Source: Arthrobacter jiangjiafuii
GTDB lineage: Bacteria > Actinomycetota > Actinomycetes > Actinomycetales > Micrococcaceae
DNA: 64,000 nucleotides
Reading direction: 5' to 3'
Assembly: GCF_018622995.1 (NCBI RefSeq)
Contig: NZ_CP076022.1
Span: 1,798,001 to 1,862,000, forward strand
Under the pieces are notes generated by a model that was not told the origin of the DNA, did no database searches, and saw only the letters and a program-made list of their open reading frames with translations. Both the position numbers and the translations under genes were made by a program. The first letter of the stretch is position 1. Each line of letters opens with the position of its first letter. Of the stretch, positions 18,376 through 25,871 are shown in pieces.

Positions 18376-18510
18376 CTAGTACACGCCGCACATGCCGTCG
18401 ATGGAGACTTCCTCCACCAGCAGTTCATCGTCAGCGTCCGGCCCCGCGGGGGCGGCAGACGGTGCAGTCATTTCAGTGGCCGGGGGAGTGGCGGTGCGAT
18501 CCATGGTCAT
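18376..18510 (-). CDS. mftA: Mycofactocin precursor peptide MftA
   Basis: A 44-residue precursor. Its C-terminus EEVSIDGMCGVY is the signature of MftA, with the terminal Val-Tyr that becomes the cofactor. The ATG at 18510 has an AAGGAG Shine-Dalgarno site 7 bases upstream; an open frame continues upstream but that part is not supported. The Thr/Ala/Pro-rich N-terminal half is the leader. First gene of the operon, divergent from mftR. Confidence 0.97.
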   Translation of the reverse strand: MTMDRTATPPATEMTAPSAAPAGPDADDELLVEEVSIDGMCGVY

Positions 18511-18568
18511 TTTGTGCTCCTTGCGGCAGAAACCGGCGTCGATGGCGATACTCTGTGCGGACGAGGCT

Positions 18569-18587
18569 AACGGCACCCAGTGCCATT
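18569..18587. promoter_or_regulatory. Inverted repeat in the mftA/mftR intergenic region, probable MftR operator
   Basis: AACGGCAC-CCA-GTGCCATT: two 8-base arms with one mismatch around a 3-base centre. It lies in the 92-base gap between mftA (18510) and mftR (18603), 16 bases from the mftR start, where it could block both promoters. TetR-family dimers bind such sites; assignment to MftR is inferred from position. Confidence 0.55.
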
Positions 18588-18602
18588 GGGAAGGGGTAGT
18601 TT

Positions 18603-19241
18603 TTGGACACGACGGAAGGGCCATCCGGCCCAGCCAGGAGCGGGCGGAAACCGGTCACCTCCAAGGCCGAGCTCAGCCACGTGGCGCTGGCCCTCTTCCA
18701 GCGCGACGGCTTTGACCGGGTCACCGTGGATGACATTGCGGCTGCCGCGGGAATCGGCCGCCGGACGTTCTTCCGCTACTTTCCGTCCAAGAACGACCTC
18801 CCCTGGGGGGACTTCGAAGACCTGCTGGCCAGGATGTCCGGCTATCTGCGCGGGCTTCCCGAAGACATGCCGCTGGAAACCGGACTGTGCAGTGCCGTGA
18901 TCGAGTTCAACCGGTTTCCTGCTTCAGAGGCCCCGTATCACCGGCAACGCATGGAACTGCTGCTGCATGTGCCCACTCTGCTGGCGCACTCAACCCTGCG
19001 CTATGCCGCCTGGCGGCAGGTCGTTGCCGCCCATGCCGCCCGGAGGCTGGACGTACCGGTGGACAGCCTGCAGCCCCAGGCCATCGCATGGGCCCTGCTC
19101 GGCCTGTGCCTGGCAGCCTATGAACAGTGGCTGCGGTCCGAGGACCTGGTCCTGACCGATGTGCTTTTGCAGTCACTCCAGCTCATCCACGGCGTGCCGG
19201 ATGAACCCGGCTCCCTGTTCCTTGCGGGCGGGAGCCAGTAG
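18603..19241 (+). CDS. mftR: Mycofactocin-system TetR-family regulator MftR
   Basis: A 212-residue TetR-type regulator with the N-terminal helix-turn-helix (about residues 20-66: HVALALFQRDGFDRVTVDDI, then AAAGIGRRTFFRYFPSKND) and a helical ligand-binding C-terminal domain. Start TTG at 18603 with AAGGGG just upstream. It is divergent from mftA, the position of MftR in mycofactocin loci; the M. smegmatis protein represses the locus and is released by acyl-CoAs. The inverted repeat at 18569-18587 lies right in front of it. Confidence 0.92.
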   Translation: MDTTEGPSGPARSGRKPVTSKAELSHVALALFQRDGFDRVTVDDIAAAAGIGRRTFFRYFPSKNDLPWGDFEDLLARMSGYLRGLPEDMPLETGLCSAVIEFNRFPASEAPYHRQRMELLLHVPTLLAHSTLRYAAWRQVVAAHAARRLDVPVDSLQPQAIAWALLGLCLAAYEQWLRSEDLVLTDVLLQSLQLIHGVPDEPGSLFLAGGSQ

Positions 19242-19298
19242 TTTTAAAGGCCACGTGTGAACCGTCTCGAGGGCAGCTGATTCCAGGGATGAGGCGCC

Positions 19299-20585
19299 AT
19301 GTCCGAACCTGCACCAGAAGGTGCGCTGGACCGAAACCGCGTCCGGACCCTGATCATGCTCGCCCTGCCGGCCATCCTGATCGGCGTGGTCTCCGCCCTG
19401 GTGCTTTTCGCGCTGGATGAACTCAGCCGCCTGCTGCAGCACCTGATCTGGGAGAACCTGCCGCATGCTGTTGGTGCAGATCCCGACGGCGGCTGGTGGA
19501 TCTTCGGCACCCTGACCCTTACGGGACTCGCCGTCGGGCTCATTGTGCGCTTCGTTCCCGGGCACGCCGGCCCGGATTCGGCGGCGGTGGAACTCGGTGG
19601 ATCCGCCCTTCCACTGGGCACGGTTCCTGGCGTGGCGGCCGCAGCAGTGCTCGGACTGGCCGGCGGCGTCAGCCTCGGTCCGGAGAATCCGATCATCGCG
19701 ATCAACACGGCCATCCTCACAGTGCTGATCGGCCGGCTGTTCTCCCGCGTTCCGGCACAGCTGGTCGTGGGACTGACAGTCGCCGGAACTGTGGGGGCGC
19801 TGTTCGGGACCCCCGTCGCCGCAGCACTGCTCTTCACCGGACTCGCCGGCTCAATGGCGGGCGGCGGAGCCCTGTTCGACAGGCTCTTCCTGCCGCTCGC
19901 CGCCGCCGGGGCGGGGGCGGTGACCATGACCCTGCTGGGCGGAACCCTGCTGACCGTCGGGCTGCCCGCCATGGGCAGCCCTGACGGGTGGGATGTGCTG
20001 GCAGGATTCATCATTGCTCCGCTCGCGGCGGGCTTTGCCCTGTTGGGCGTTGGCGTCTTCACCCGGGTTCACCATACGTTCCACCGGCTCGGCAACCCGG
20101 TGCTCTTCACGACGCTGGGCGGAGCGCTGCTTGGCCTGCTGGGTGTCATCGGCGGACCGCTGACCCTGTTCAAGGGAGCGGAGGAATCCGCCGCGCTGCT
20201 GGCGCAGCGCGGCAGCGAATCGGCCTGGACACTGGTGTTCCTCGCGGCGGTCAAGCTGGTTGCCCTGGTGATCGCCGCAGCGGCCGGCTTCCGCGGGGGC
20301 AGGATCTTCCCGGCCGTCTTTGTCGGCGTGGCTGCGGGGCTTGCCGCGGTGGCCTTCGTACCCTCCGTGCCGGTGAGCCTGGCCGTGTCGGCAGCCGTGC
20401 TCGGCGTAGTCCTCGCAGTGGCCCGCGACGGCTGGATGGCCCTGTTCATCGCGGTCCTTATTACGGGGGACGTGAGCGTAACGGCAGTACTCTGCCTGGC
20501 AGTACTGCCGGCCTGGCTGGTGGTCACCAATGCTCCGCACATGCTGGCAGCGCCCGACGGCGGCACCGCCTCTCGTCCTGCCTAG
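19299..20585 (+). CDS. CLC-family chloride channel/transporter-like protein
   Basis: A 428-residue polytopic protein with about 10-12 hydrophobic segments. CLC marks: the external-gate motif GPENP at 127-131 (E129 matches the gating Glu of GREGP) and GGRIFPAVF (GxFxP motif). The first selectivity motif, usually GSGIP, is not kept; the corresponding place reads GHAGPDS (88-94). It therefore belongs to the divergent 'ion channel protein' branch, and ion preference cannot be stated. It follows mftR by 57 bases and need not be related to it. Confidence 0.85.
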   Translation: MSEPAPEGALDRNRVRTLIMLALPAILIGVVSALVLFALDELSRLLQHLIWENLPHAVGADPDGGWWIFGTLTLTGLAVGLIVRFVPGHAGPDSAAVELGGSALPLGTVPGVAAAAVLGLAGGVSLGPENPIIAINTAILTVLIGRLFSRVPAQLVVGLTVAGTVGALFGTPVAAALLFTGLAGSMAGGGALFDRLFLPLAAAGAGAVTMTLLGGTLLTVGLPAMGSPDGWDVLAGFIIAPLAAGFALLGVGVFTRVHHTFHRLGNPVLFTTLGGALLGLLGVIGGPLTLFKGAEESAALLAQRGSESAWTLVFLAAVKLVALVIAAAAGFRGGRIFPAVFVGVAAGLAAVAFVPSVPVSLAVSAAVLGVVLAVARDGWMALFIAVLITGDVSVTAVLCLAVLPAWLVVTNAPHMLAAPDGGTASRPA

Positions 20586-20586
20586 G

Positions 20587-20815
20587 CAGGGAATCTCCCT
20601 GTTCGATTGAAAAGCGTGCATTGTTGGGTACCCTTATGCGCAAATGCTTCCTGCGGTCCCCGCGCTGCGAGGCAGCTAGTGATGAAGCAGGGGCAGAGCC
20701 CAATCATCTTTGGATTGGGAAAGAGAAATGCCTGTGCAGCTCTATTGCACAGCCCCACTTCCGCTAAACTGTTTTGGGGGGTGGTCCAAAATACTATGAA
20801 TGAGGAAAAAGCCCC
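20587..20815 (+). promoter_or_regulatory. AT-richer lsr2 upstream region with hairpin and three inverted repeats
   Basis: Contains CAGGGA-ATC-TCCCTG right after the CLC stop (20587-20601, possible weak terminator), then CCCAATC/GATTGGG (20699-20705 and 20713-20719), CTGTGCA/TGCACAG (20732-20738 and 20746-20752) and TTTTGG/CCAAAA (20772-20777 and 20786-20791) in the last 120 bases before lsr2. The stretch is visibly richer in A+T than its surroundings, so it may itself be an Lsr2 target (autoregulation is inference). Confidence 0.5.
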
Positions 20816-21148
20816 GTGGCTCAGAAAAGACAAGTTCTCCTGATTGACGACCTAACCGGTGAAGACGCACAGGAAACTGTGAAGTTGGCGCTGGACGGCG
20901 CACAATACGAAATCGATCTGACGGCCGACCATGCCGCGGAACTCCGCGGGAGACTGGAACCGTATCTCTCCAATGCCAGGCGTTTGCGCGGCGGCTCAAC
21001 CGGCCGTGCTGCGAAACGGGAAACGGTTCCCCGCAGCGGCGAGAGCCGGAAAATCCGTGAATGGGCGGTAGCCAATGGCTTCCAGCCCAGCGCACGGGGG
21101 CGGATCAGCCAGGAAATCCGCGAAGCGTACAGCTCCGCCCAAAAGTAA
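20816..21148 (+). CDS. lsr2: Lsr2-family nucleoid-associated protein
   Basis: A 110-residue Lsr2 homologue: N-terminal dimerisation part (KRQVLLIDDLTGEDAQETVKF-like strand, residues 4-25, and YEIDLTADHAAELR) and a C-terminal DNA-binding domain with REWAVANGFQPSARGRISQEI, where R94-G95-R96 is the minor-groove-inserting hook. It binds AT-rich DNA and silences foreign genes, the actinobacterial counterpart of H-NS. GTG start at 20816 with AGGAAAAAG upstream. The length is normal. Confidence 0.95.
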   Translation: MAQKRQVLLIDDLTGEDAQETVKLALDGAQYEIDLTADHAAELRGRLEPYLSNARRLRGGSTGRAAKRETVPRSGESRKIREWAVANGFQPSARGRISQEIREAYSSAQK

Positions 21149-21256
21149 TCCCCGCCCTTCTTTCCTGCCTGGCACAGCGGGAAGGATCCGGGCAACTGGT
21201 ACCGGGCGCAGGGGGGCGCCTGACCACCGGTATGAGATCTTCCGGGTTTACTCTTA

Positions 21257-21272
21257 CCCCGCCTGGCGGGGG
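21257..21272 (+). terminator. Short GC hairpin downstream of lsr2
   Basis: CCCCGC-CTG-GCGGGG: a 6-bp G+C stem with a 3-base loop, about 110 bases after the lsr2 stop and before the riboswitch. No T-run follows, so it is at best a weak or Rho-assisted terminator. Confidence 0.3.
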
Positions 21273-21389
21273 CGTCTGCGCCAGATGCGCGTCTCCTGCC
21301 TCGCCATATTTCGACGCCCCGGCTTCATATTTCGTGCCGCTGGAGTTTTGCTGCCGACGGGCGCATGCTGGTTTTTCGTCCCGCAACTA

Positions 21390-21482
21390 CCCATCCAGAG
21401 CAGCTGAGAGACCTGCCTCCGTGACGCTGCAGCTTCCCCCGGACATTCCTTCCGGAAAGGTGCTAATGGCAGGACCGATGGA
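21390..21482 (+). promoter_or_regulatory. SAM-I (S-box) riboswitch upstream of methionine-synthase-like gene
   Basis: Reads like an actinobacterial S-box. P1: CCATC (21391-21395) with GATGG (21477-21481). P2/kink-turn: GCAGC...GAGAGACC...GTGACGCTGC. P3: CCGGA/TCCGG. The 3' core AAGGTGCTAAT is the S-box consensus. Loop 2 CCTGCC (21412-21417) is complementary to GGCAGG (21468-21473), as needed for the P2-J3/4 pseudoknot. The usual GCAACC box reads GCTTCC. The 3' strand of P1 runs straight into the GGAAGGA Shine-Dalgarno site, so control is probably at translation. Confidence 0.8.
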
Positions 21483-21493
21483 AGGAATACACC

Positions 21494-22726
21494 ATGACGT
21501 TCGACCAGATTTCCACCACCCATGCCGGTTCGCTGCCCCGGACACCGGAACTCATAAGCGCCAATGCAGCCCGGACCTTCGCCGACGATGGTTTTACCCT
21601 CGAACGCACCCCGGAGTTTGAACTGCTTCTGACCGACGCGGTAATTGACCTGGTGCAGCGCCAAAAGAGCCTCGGCATTACCATTCCCGGCGATGGGGAG
21701 TACGGCAAGGCCATGTCCAGCCCGGTGGACTACGGGGCATGGTGGACCTACAGCTTCCAACGCACGGCGGGCCTGGAGCTGACTGACTTTAATCCCATCA
21801 CTACCGGACCCGTTCGCAGCGAAGCCGGGAATATCCGGCTGACCTCTTTTGCAGACCGCCGCGACTGGACCCGATTTGCAGCTGCCTATTCCGATCCGGA
21901 AAGCGGGATCCAACTGGGCCGCAATGCCACGGCCTTTCCCACGGCCACCGGACCCATCACTTACACCGGCCACGATGCCCTGGCTACAGACATCGCAAAC
22001 CTCAAGGCCGGGCTGGCGGCTGCCGACCTGCCCACCGGCTTCATCACGGCGCTGTCCCCGGGATCGGCCAGCCGGATCGGCAACGACTATTACAAGAGCG
22101 AAGAGGAGTTCATTTACGCCTGGGCAGATGTCCTGCGTGAGGAATACAAGGCCATCACGGACGCAGGGCTGACGGTTCAGATCGATGACCCCTCGATCGC
22201 CGAGAACTGGGACCAGATCAATCCCGAACCCAGCGTCGAGGACTACCGGCGCTTCACGCAGATCCGGATCGACGCCCTGAACTACGCACTGCGGGGGATC
22301 CCGCAGGAGCAGGTCCGGTTCCATGTCTGCTGGGGATCCTGGCATGGTCCGCACACCACCGACATCGAGTTCGCCAATATCGTGGATCTCGTGCTGGGGA
22401 TCAACGCCGGTTTCTACGCCTTCGAAGCCGGCAACGCGCGGCACGAGCACGAGTGGACGATCTGGCGGGACGTGGCGCTGCCGGAGGGGAAGGTCCTCGT
22501 TCCGGGCGTGGTGTCCCACGCGACCAATGTGGTGGAACATCCTGAACTTGTGGCCCAGCGGATAGAGCGCTTTGCCGGGCTTGTGGGCAGCGGGAATGTC
22601 ATTGCCGGCACCGATTGCGGCCTGGGTGGACGGCTGCATCCGGACATCGCATTTGCCAAGCTGGAATCACTGGGCCGCGGCGCCGAGATCGCTGCCAGCC
22701 GTCTCTTCACCGGATCACGGCACTGA
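21494..22726 (+). CDS. Cobalamin-independent methionine synthase (MetE C-terminal) family methyltransferase
   Basis: A 410-residue protein of the MetE C-terminal/COG0620 group, half the size of full MetE because it lacks the N-terminal barrel. Visible: the TTHAGSLPR start, IDDPS barrel strand, and likely zinc ligands H277 and C279 (FHVCW), an acidic residue near 311 (AFEAGNAR) and C375 (TDCGLG). Such proteins move methyl groups to homocysteine or act on related thiols. The S-box riboswitch directly upstream ties it to methionine/SAM supply. Strong Shine-Dalgarno GGAAGGA before ATG 21494. Exact methyl donor unknown. Confidence 0.85.
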   Translation: MTFDQISTTHAGSLPRTPELISANAARTFADDGFTLERTPEFELLLTDAVIDLVQRQKSLGITIPGDGEYGKAMSSPVDYGAWWTYSFQRTAGLELTDFNPITTGPVRSEAGNIRLTSFADRRDWTRFAAAYSDPESGIQLGRNATAFPTATGPITYTGHDALATDIANLKAGLAAADLPTGFITALSPGSASRIGNDYYKSEEEFIYAWADVLREEYKAITDAGLTVQIDDPSIAENWDQINPEPSVEDYRRFTQIRIDALNYALRGIPQEQVRFHVCWGSWHGPHTTDIEFANIVDLVLGINAGFYAFEAGNARHEHEWTIWRDVALPEGKVLVPGVVSHATNVVEHPELVAQRIERFAGLVGSGNVIAGTDCGLGGRLHPDIAFAKLESLGRGAEIAASRLFTGSRH

Positions 22727-22824
22727 ACTGACGTCCGCGCCGGTTCTCCGCAGCGATGCGGCCTCCGTCCTGATACCCCTTTGCCCGCACCCTTGACGGA
22801 GGCCGTCAGCGCCCGCATACTCGG

Positions 22825-22842
22825 TTACTAAACGATCATTTA
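22825..22842. promoter_or_regulatory. TetR-type operator-like site before acyl-CoA dehydrogenase
   Basis: TTACTAAACGATCATTTA, 16 bases before the start of the acyl-CoA dehydrogenase. It shares ACTAA-CGATCA with the site in front of the neighbouring TetR gene (24719-24736). Two matching sites flanking the gene pair suggest regulation by that TetR protein. Confidence 0.5.
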
Positions 22843-22857
22843 CCCAACGGAGCCGAG

Positions 22858-24090
22858 ATGACTACCACCACGCAGCCCCTTCCCTTTACCTTTGATCCGG
22901 CCGCCGGGAACGACGTCGACAGCGACTTGTACCTGCTCGACAACCTCCTCGATGACCAGGCCAGGGACGTCCAGGCGCGGGTGCGGGCGTTTGTGGACAA
23001 CGACCTGCTGCCGGTCATCAACGACTATTGGGAGCGGGCCGAGGTTCCCTACGAACTGATCCCCAAACTGGCCGCGCTGAACATCGCCGGCGGCACCATC
23101 CAGGGTTACGGCTGCCCCGGCCTGACCCGGCTGGCCGCATCCACCGCGGCAGCAGAACTCGCCCGCGGCGACGGTTCCATCAACACCTTCTTCGGCGTGC
23201 ATTCCGGCCTGGCCATGGGCAGCATCGACATGCTCGGCAGCGAAGAGCAGAAGCAGCGGTGGCTGCCCGCCATGGCCCGGTTCGACAAAATCGGCGCCTT
23301 TGCCCTGACCGAACCCAGCCACGGCTCCGATTCCGTCTCGTTGGAAACCACCGCCCGCCGCGAAGGGGAGACCTACGTCCTCAACGGCAGCAAGCGCTGG
23401 ATCGGAAACGCAAGCTTCGCCGACGTCGTCATCATCTTTGCCCGCGATGAAGCCGACGACTCGGTCAAGGGATTCGTGATGGAAAAGGATGCCAACGGCA
23501 ACCACCCGGCCGGTTACAACGCCACGGTCATTACCGGGAAGATGGGCAAGCGTGCCGTGCTGCAGCCGAACATCGTGATCGAGGACCTGAGGATTCCCGC
23601 AGAAAACCGGCTGGAAAACTGCAGCTCCTTCAAGGACGTCAACAAGGTCCTGGCTGCCACGCGCGGAGGAGTCGCCTGGGAGGCGCTGGGGCACGCGGTG
23701 GCCGCGTACGAGATTGCGGTGGCGTACGCCAAGACACGCGTGCAGTTCGGCAAGGAGATCGGCCGGTTCCAGCTGGTGCAGAACAAGCTGGCCAACATGC
23801 TGGCCCAGCTCACCGCCATCAAGCTGACCTGCTTCCGGTTGAACCAGCTCGCGGACGAGGGTGCCATGACCAGTCCGATGGCGTCGATGGCGAAAATGTT
23901 TGCCGCCCGCCAGGGCCGTTGGATCTGCTCCGAGGCACGGGACATCATGGGCGGGAACGGCCTGCTCCTGGAGAACCATGTGGCCCGGCACCTCACTGAT
24001 ATGGAGGTTGTCTTCACCTACGAGGGCACCGATACGATGCAGTCGCTGATCCTTGGGCGGCACATCACCGGGTTCTCGGCGTTCGCCTAA
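22858..24090 (+). CDS. Acyl-CoA dehydrogenase
   Basis: A 410-residue flavoprotein with the normal family order: helical N-terminal domain, middle beta-domain with FALTEPSHGSDS (FAD contact) and KRWIGNASFADV, C-terminal helical domain with TRVQFGKEIGRFQLVQNKLANM and DIMGGNGLL. The catalytic base is E389 in TYEGTDTMQSLILGRHITG, the position used by glutaryl-CoA and short-chain dehydrogenases. It removes hydrogens from C2-C3 of an acyl-CoA; the TYEG...ILGRHITG ending resembles glutaryl-CoA dehydrogenase-type enzymes more than fatty-acid ones (inference). A TetR gene lies convergently 34 bases downstream. Confidence 0.9.
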   Translation: MTTTTQPLPFTFDPAAGNDVDSDLYLLDNLLDDQARDVQARVRAFVDNDLLPVINDYWERAEVPYELIPKLAALNIAGGTIQGYGCPGLTRLAASTAAAELARGDGSINTFFGVHSGLAMGSIDMLGSEEQKQRWLPAMARFDKIGAFALTEPSHGSDSVSLETTARREGETYVLNGSKRWIGNASFADVVIIFARDEADDSVKGFVMEKDANGNHPAGYNATVITGKMGKRAVLQPNIVIEDLRIPAENRLENCSSFKDVNKVLAATRGGVAWEALGHAVAAYEIAVAYAKTRVQFGKEIGRFQLVQNKLANMLAQLTAIKLTCFRLNQLADEGAMTSPMASMAKMFAARQGRWICSEARDIMGGNGLLLENHVARHLTDMEVVFTYEGTDTMQSLILGRHITGFSAFA

Positions 24091-24124
24091 CCCACGGGGG
24101 AGGGGCCCGGCAACGCGGGAAGGG

Positions 24125-24694
24125 CTAGCGGACCCCGAGCAGGCGCAGCGCCATCTGGCTGTGGTGTTCTCCGATTTCCTCAGCGCTGAGCCGGCCGTTG
24201 CCGCGGTACCACCGGCCGACGTCAATACACATCGAGAGCAGGGTAACCACGGCCATGTTGGAGTCGGGCACATCGAAAACGCCCTGCTTCAGTCCGTCCT
24301 CCACAACCTGGCGGAACTCGTCCTCGACCTGGTGCCGCATCCTCAGGACATCTGCCCGGTGCTCATCGGAGAGGGCCGGCAGCTCGAAGTTCACCACATG
24401 GGACCGGGTGTGGTTGGCTGCCTGCCACTGGGCCAGGTTGCGCACCAGCGCCGTTATCTGCTCCACCGGTTCGTCGGCGGAGGCGGCGCTGCTGCGCACC
24501 AGTTCCAAGGTGCGCTCGTGGCCCACCTTCGAAATGCTGTACAACAGGTCTTCCTTGGACTTGTGGTGGACGTACACCGCACCGGGGGTGACACCGGCGC
24601 CCGTGGCGATGTCCCGCGTCGTCGTCCCGTGGAATCCCTTGGCCGCGAAGGCCGCGGTTGCAGAGTCCAACAGCCGTTGGGCGGTATCGGTCAT
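24125..24694 (-). CDS. TetR-family regulator (acyl-CoA dehydrogenase neighbour)
   Basis: A 189-residue TetR regulator with the helix-turn-helix at about residues 4-50 (RLLDSATAAFAAKGFHGTTTRDIA, GVTPGAVYVHHKSKEDLL) and a helical effector domain. I chose ATG 24694 because GGAG lies 9 bases upstream; ATG 24709 would add five residues. Its own promoter region carries TGACTAAGCGATCAGTCA, and a related site precedes the convergent acyl-CoA dehydrogenase, so it probably represses itself and that gene and responds to an acyl-CoA (inference). Confidence 0.88.
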   Translation of the reverse strand: MTDTAQRLLDSATAAFAAKGFHGTTTRDIATGAGVTPGAVYVHHKSKEDLLYSISKVGHERTLELVRSSAASADEPVEQITALVRNLAQWQAANHTRSHVVNFELPALSDEHRADVLRMRHQVEDEFRQVVEDGLKQGVFDVPDSNMAVVTLLSMCIDVGRWYRGNGRLSAEEIGEHHSQMALRLLGVR

Positions 24695-24718
24695 AGGTTT
24701 GTGCTCCATCCGGGGTGC

Positions 24719-24736
24719 TGACTAAGCGATCAGTCA
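24719..24736. promoter_or_regulatory. Operator-like palindrome upstream of tetR
   Basis: TGACTAAGCGATCAGTCA: 5-base arms TGACT/AGTCA with a partly symmetric centre, 25 bases before the tetR start. Shares the ACTAA-CGATCA core with 22825-22842. Probable autoregulatory site. Confidence 0.5.
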
Positions 24737-24770
24737 AAGCGTAACAGCGGCGGATAACACGGTATGCCGG

Positions 24771-25592
24771 TTACCTCACCCGCTGCGCCATCACCCGTCC
24801 GGTATGTTCGGCGGCAGGGTCCATGACCTCGGGCCACTGCGCCGTCATCATGAACAGCAGGCCACCGTCGTCGCCCCCTGCCGCGCAGGAAAAGCAGCCC
24901 TGTTCCAGCTCCACCGTGTCCAGCACCGTGCCGCCCTGGTCAACCCGGACACAACGTTCCCCGGGCACTTCGGCAAACCAGATCCCGCCGGTTCCGTCCC
25001 AGCAAATGCCGTCCGGCGCGCTGCCCGCCACCCCGGCCCAGAGCTGCCCGGGTTCCAGCCCGCCGTCGTCGCGCACCTGGAACGAGGTCAGGCGTCCGGC
25101 ATTGGACTCCGCCACCACCAGGGTGCTGCCGTCCTCCGAGACGAGCATGCCGTTGGGGAAGGCCAGCCCGTCGGCCACCTTCTCGATGGTTCCGTCGGTG
25201 CGGATGACGGCGATAACACCGTTGTCCGCCGGTTCACCGGAGTAGTCGTAGCCGATGCCGTTCACATAGACGTTGCCCGAGGGATGGACGGCGATCTCAT
25301 TCCACGGGAACTCGGAAATGCCGCGTAAATCCGCCACCGGAACCAAACCGGCGTTCGGCACCTCGAGCAGGACGGTGGCATCGGCTCCGGAGACCACGGT
25401 CATCCGGCCGTCCGGCAGCCAGTCAAAAGCGATGGGAAACGTTGGAACAGATGCCACGCGCCGAACGTTTCCCGCGCTATCCAACGCCGAAATGGTGCCT
25501 GCAATCCAGTCGGCGAAGTACAGTTCACCACCATGCCAGCGGGCTGACTCACCCATTCCGAGGCCGGTGAGCAATGTTGTCGCCTCAGTCAT
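24771..25592 (-). CDS. SMP-30/gluconolactonase/LRE-family protein
   Basis: A 273-residue six-bladed beta-propeller of the SMP-30 lactonase family. Family marks: GMGESARWHGGELYFADW with the metal-binding Glu, then FAFDWLPDG-like strand, NEIAVHPSGNVYVNGIGYDY, FPNGMLVSEDGSTLVVAES and DGICWDGTGGIWFAEVPG. It likely hydrolyses a sugar lactone. Start ATG 25592 with AAAGAGGTG upstream; the open frame runs 77 codons further without support. Stands alone between a tetR promoter and the ABC-F gene. Confidence 0.88.
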   Translation of the reverse strand: MTEATTLLTGLGMGESARWHGGELYFADWIAGTISALDSAGNVRRVASVPTFPIAFDWLPDGRMTVVSGADATVLLEVPNAGLVPVADLRGISEFPWNEIAVHPSGNVYVNGIGYDYSGEPADNGVIAVIRTDGTIEKVADGLAFPNGMLVSEDGSTLVVAESNAGRLTSFQVRDDGGLEPGQLWAGVAGSAPDGICWDGTGGIWFAEVPGERCVRVDQGGTVLDTVELEQGCFSCAAGGDDGGLLFMMTAQWPEVMDPAAEHTGRVMAQRVR

Positions 25593-25825
25593 CGCGGGCA
25601 CCTCTTTCCTGTGCAGAAGCGGGGTTTCCGGGTTGGACCCGGAGTGTTCGGGTATTTCCTGCGGTTTCAGTATGCAACTGCCACCGCGTCCGGGAACAGG
25701 GTTGGCGGTTTTCGACGGAACGGAGCGGCGGCGGGCAGCGGATAAGATGAGTGGCTGGCCGGCACCATTGCACGCCGGCACGTTTCCAGGCCGGAACATT
25801 TCTGTACGGCACTGATTCGCCACAG

Positions 25826-25859
25826 CATTGACATCAACACAGCATTCACATCAACACAG
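25826..25859 (+). repeat. Two tandem 17-bp repeats before the ABC-F gene
   Basis: CATTGACATCAACACAG followed at once by CATTCACATCAACACAG, one mismatch. The second copy ends 12 bases before the ABC-F start and includes part of its Shine-Dalgarno region (CAGAGGAC follows). Confidence 0.7.
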
Positions 25860-25871
25860 AGGACACCCCGT

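Noticed and set aside
20797-20844. 15-codon frame overlapping the lsr2 start as a possible leader peptide
   Set aside because: It only reuses the lsr2 Shine-Dalgarno region; no run of regulatory codons and no attenuator.
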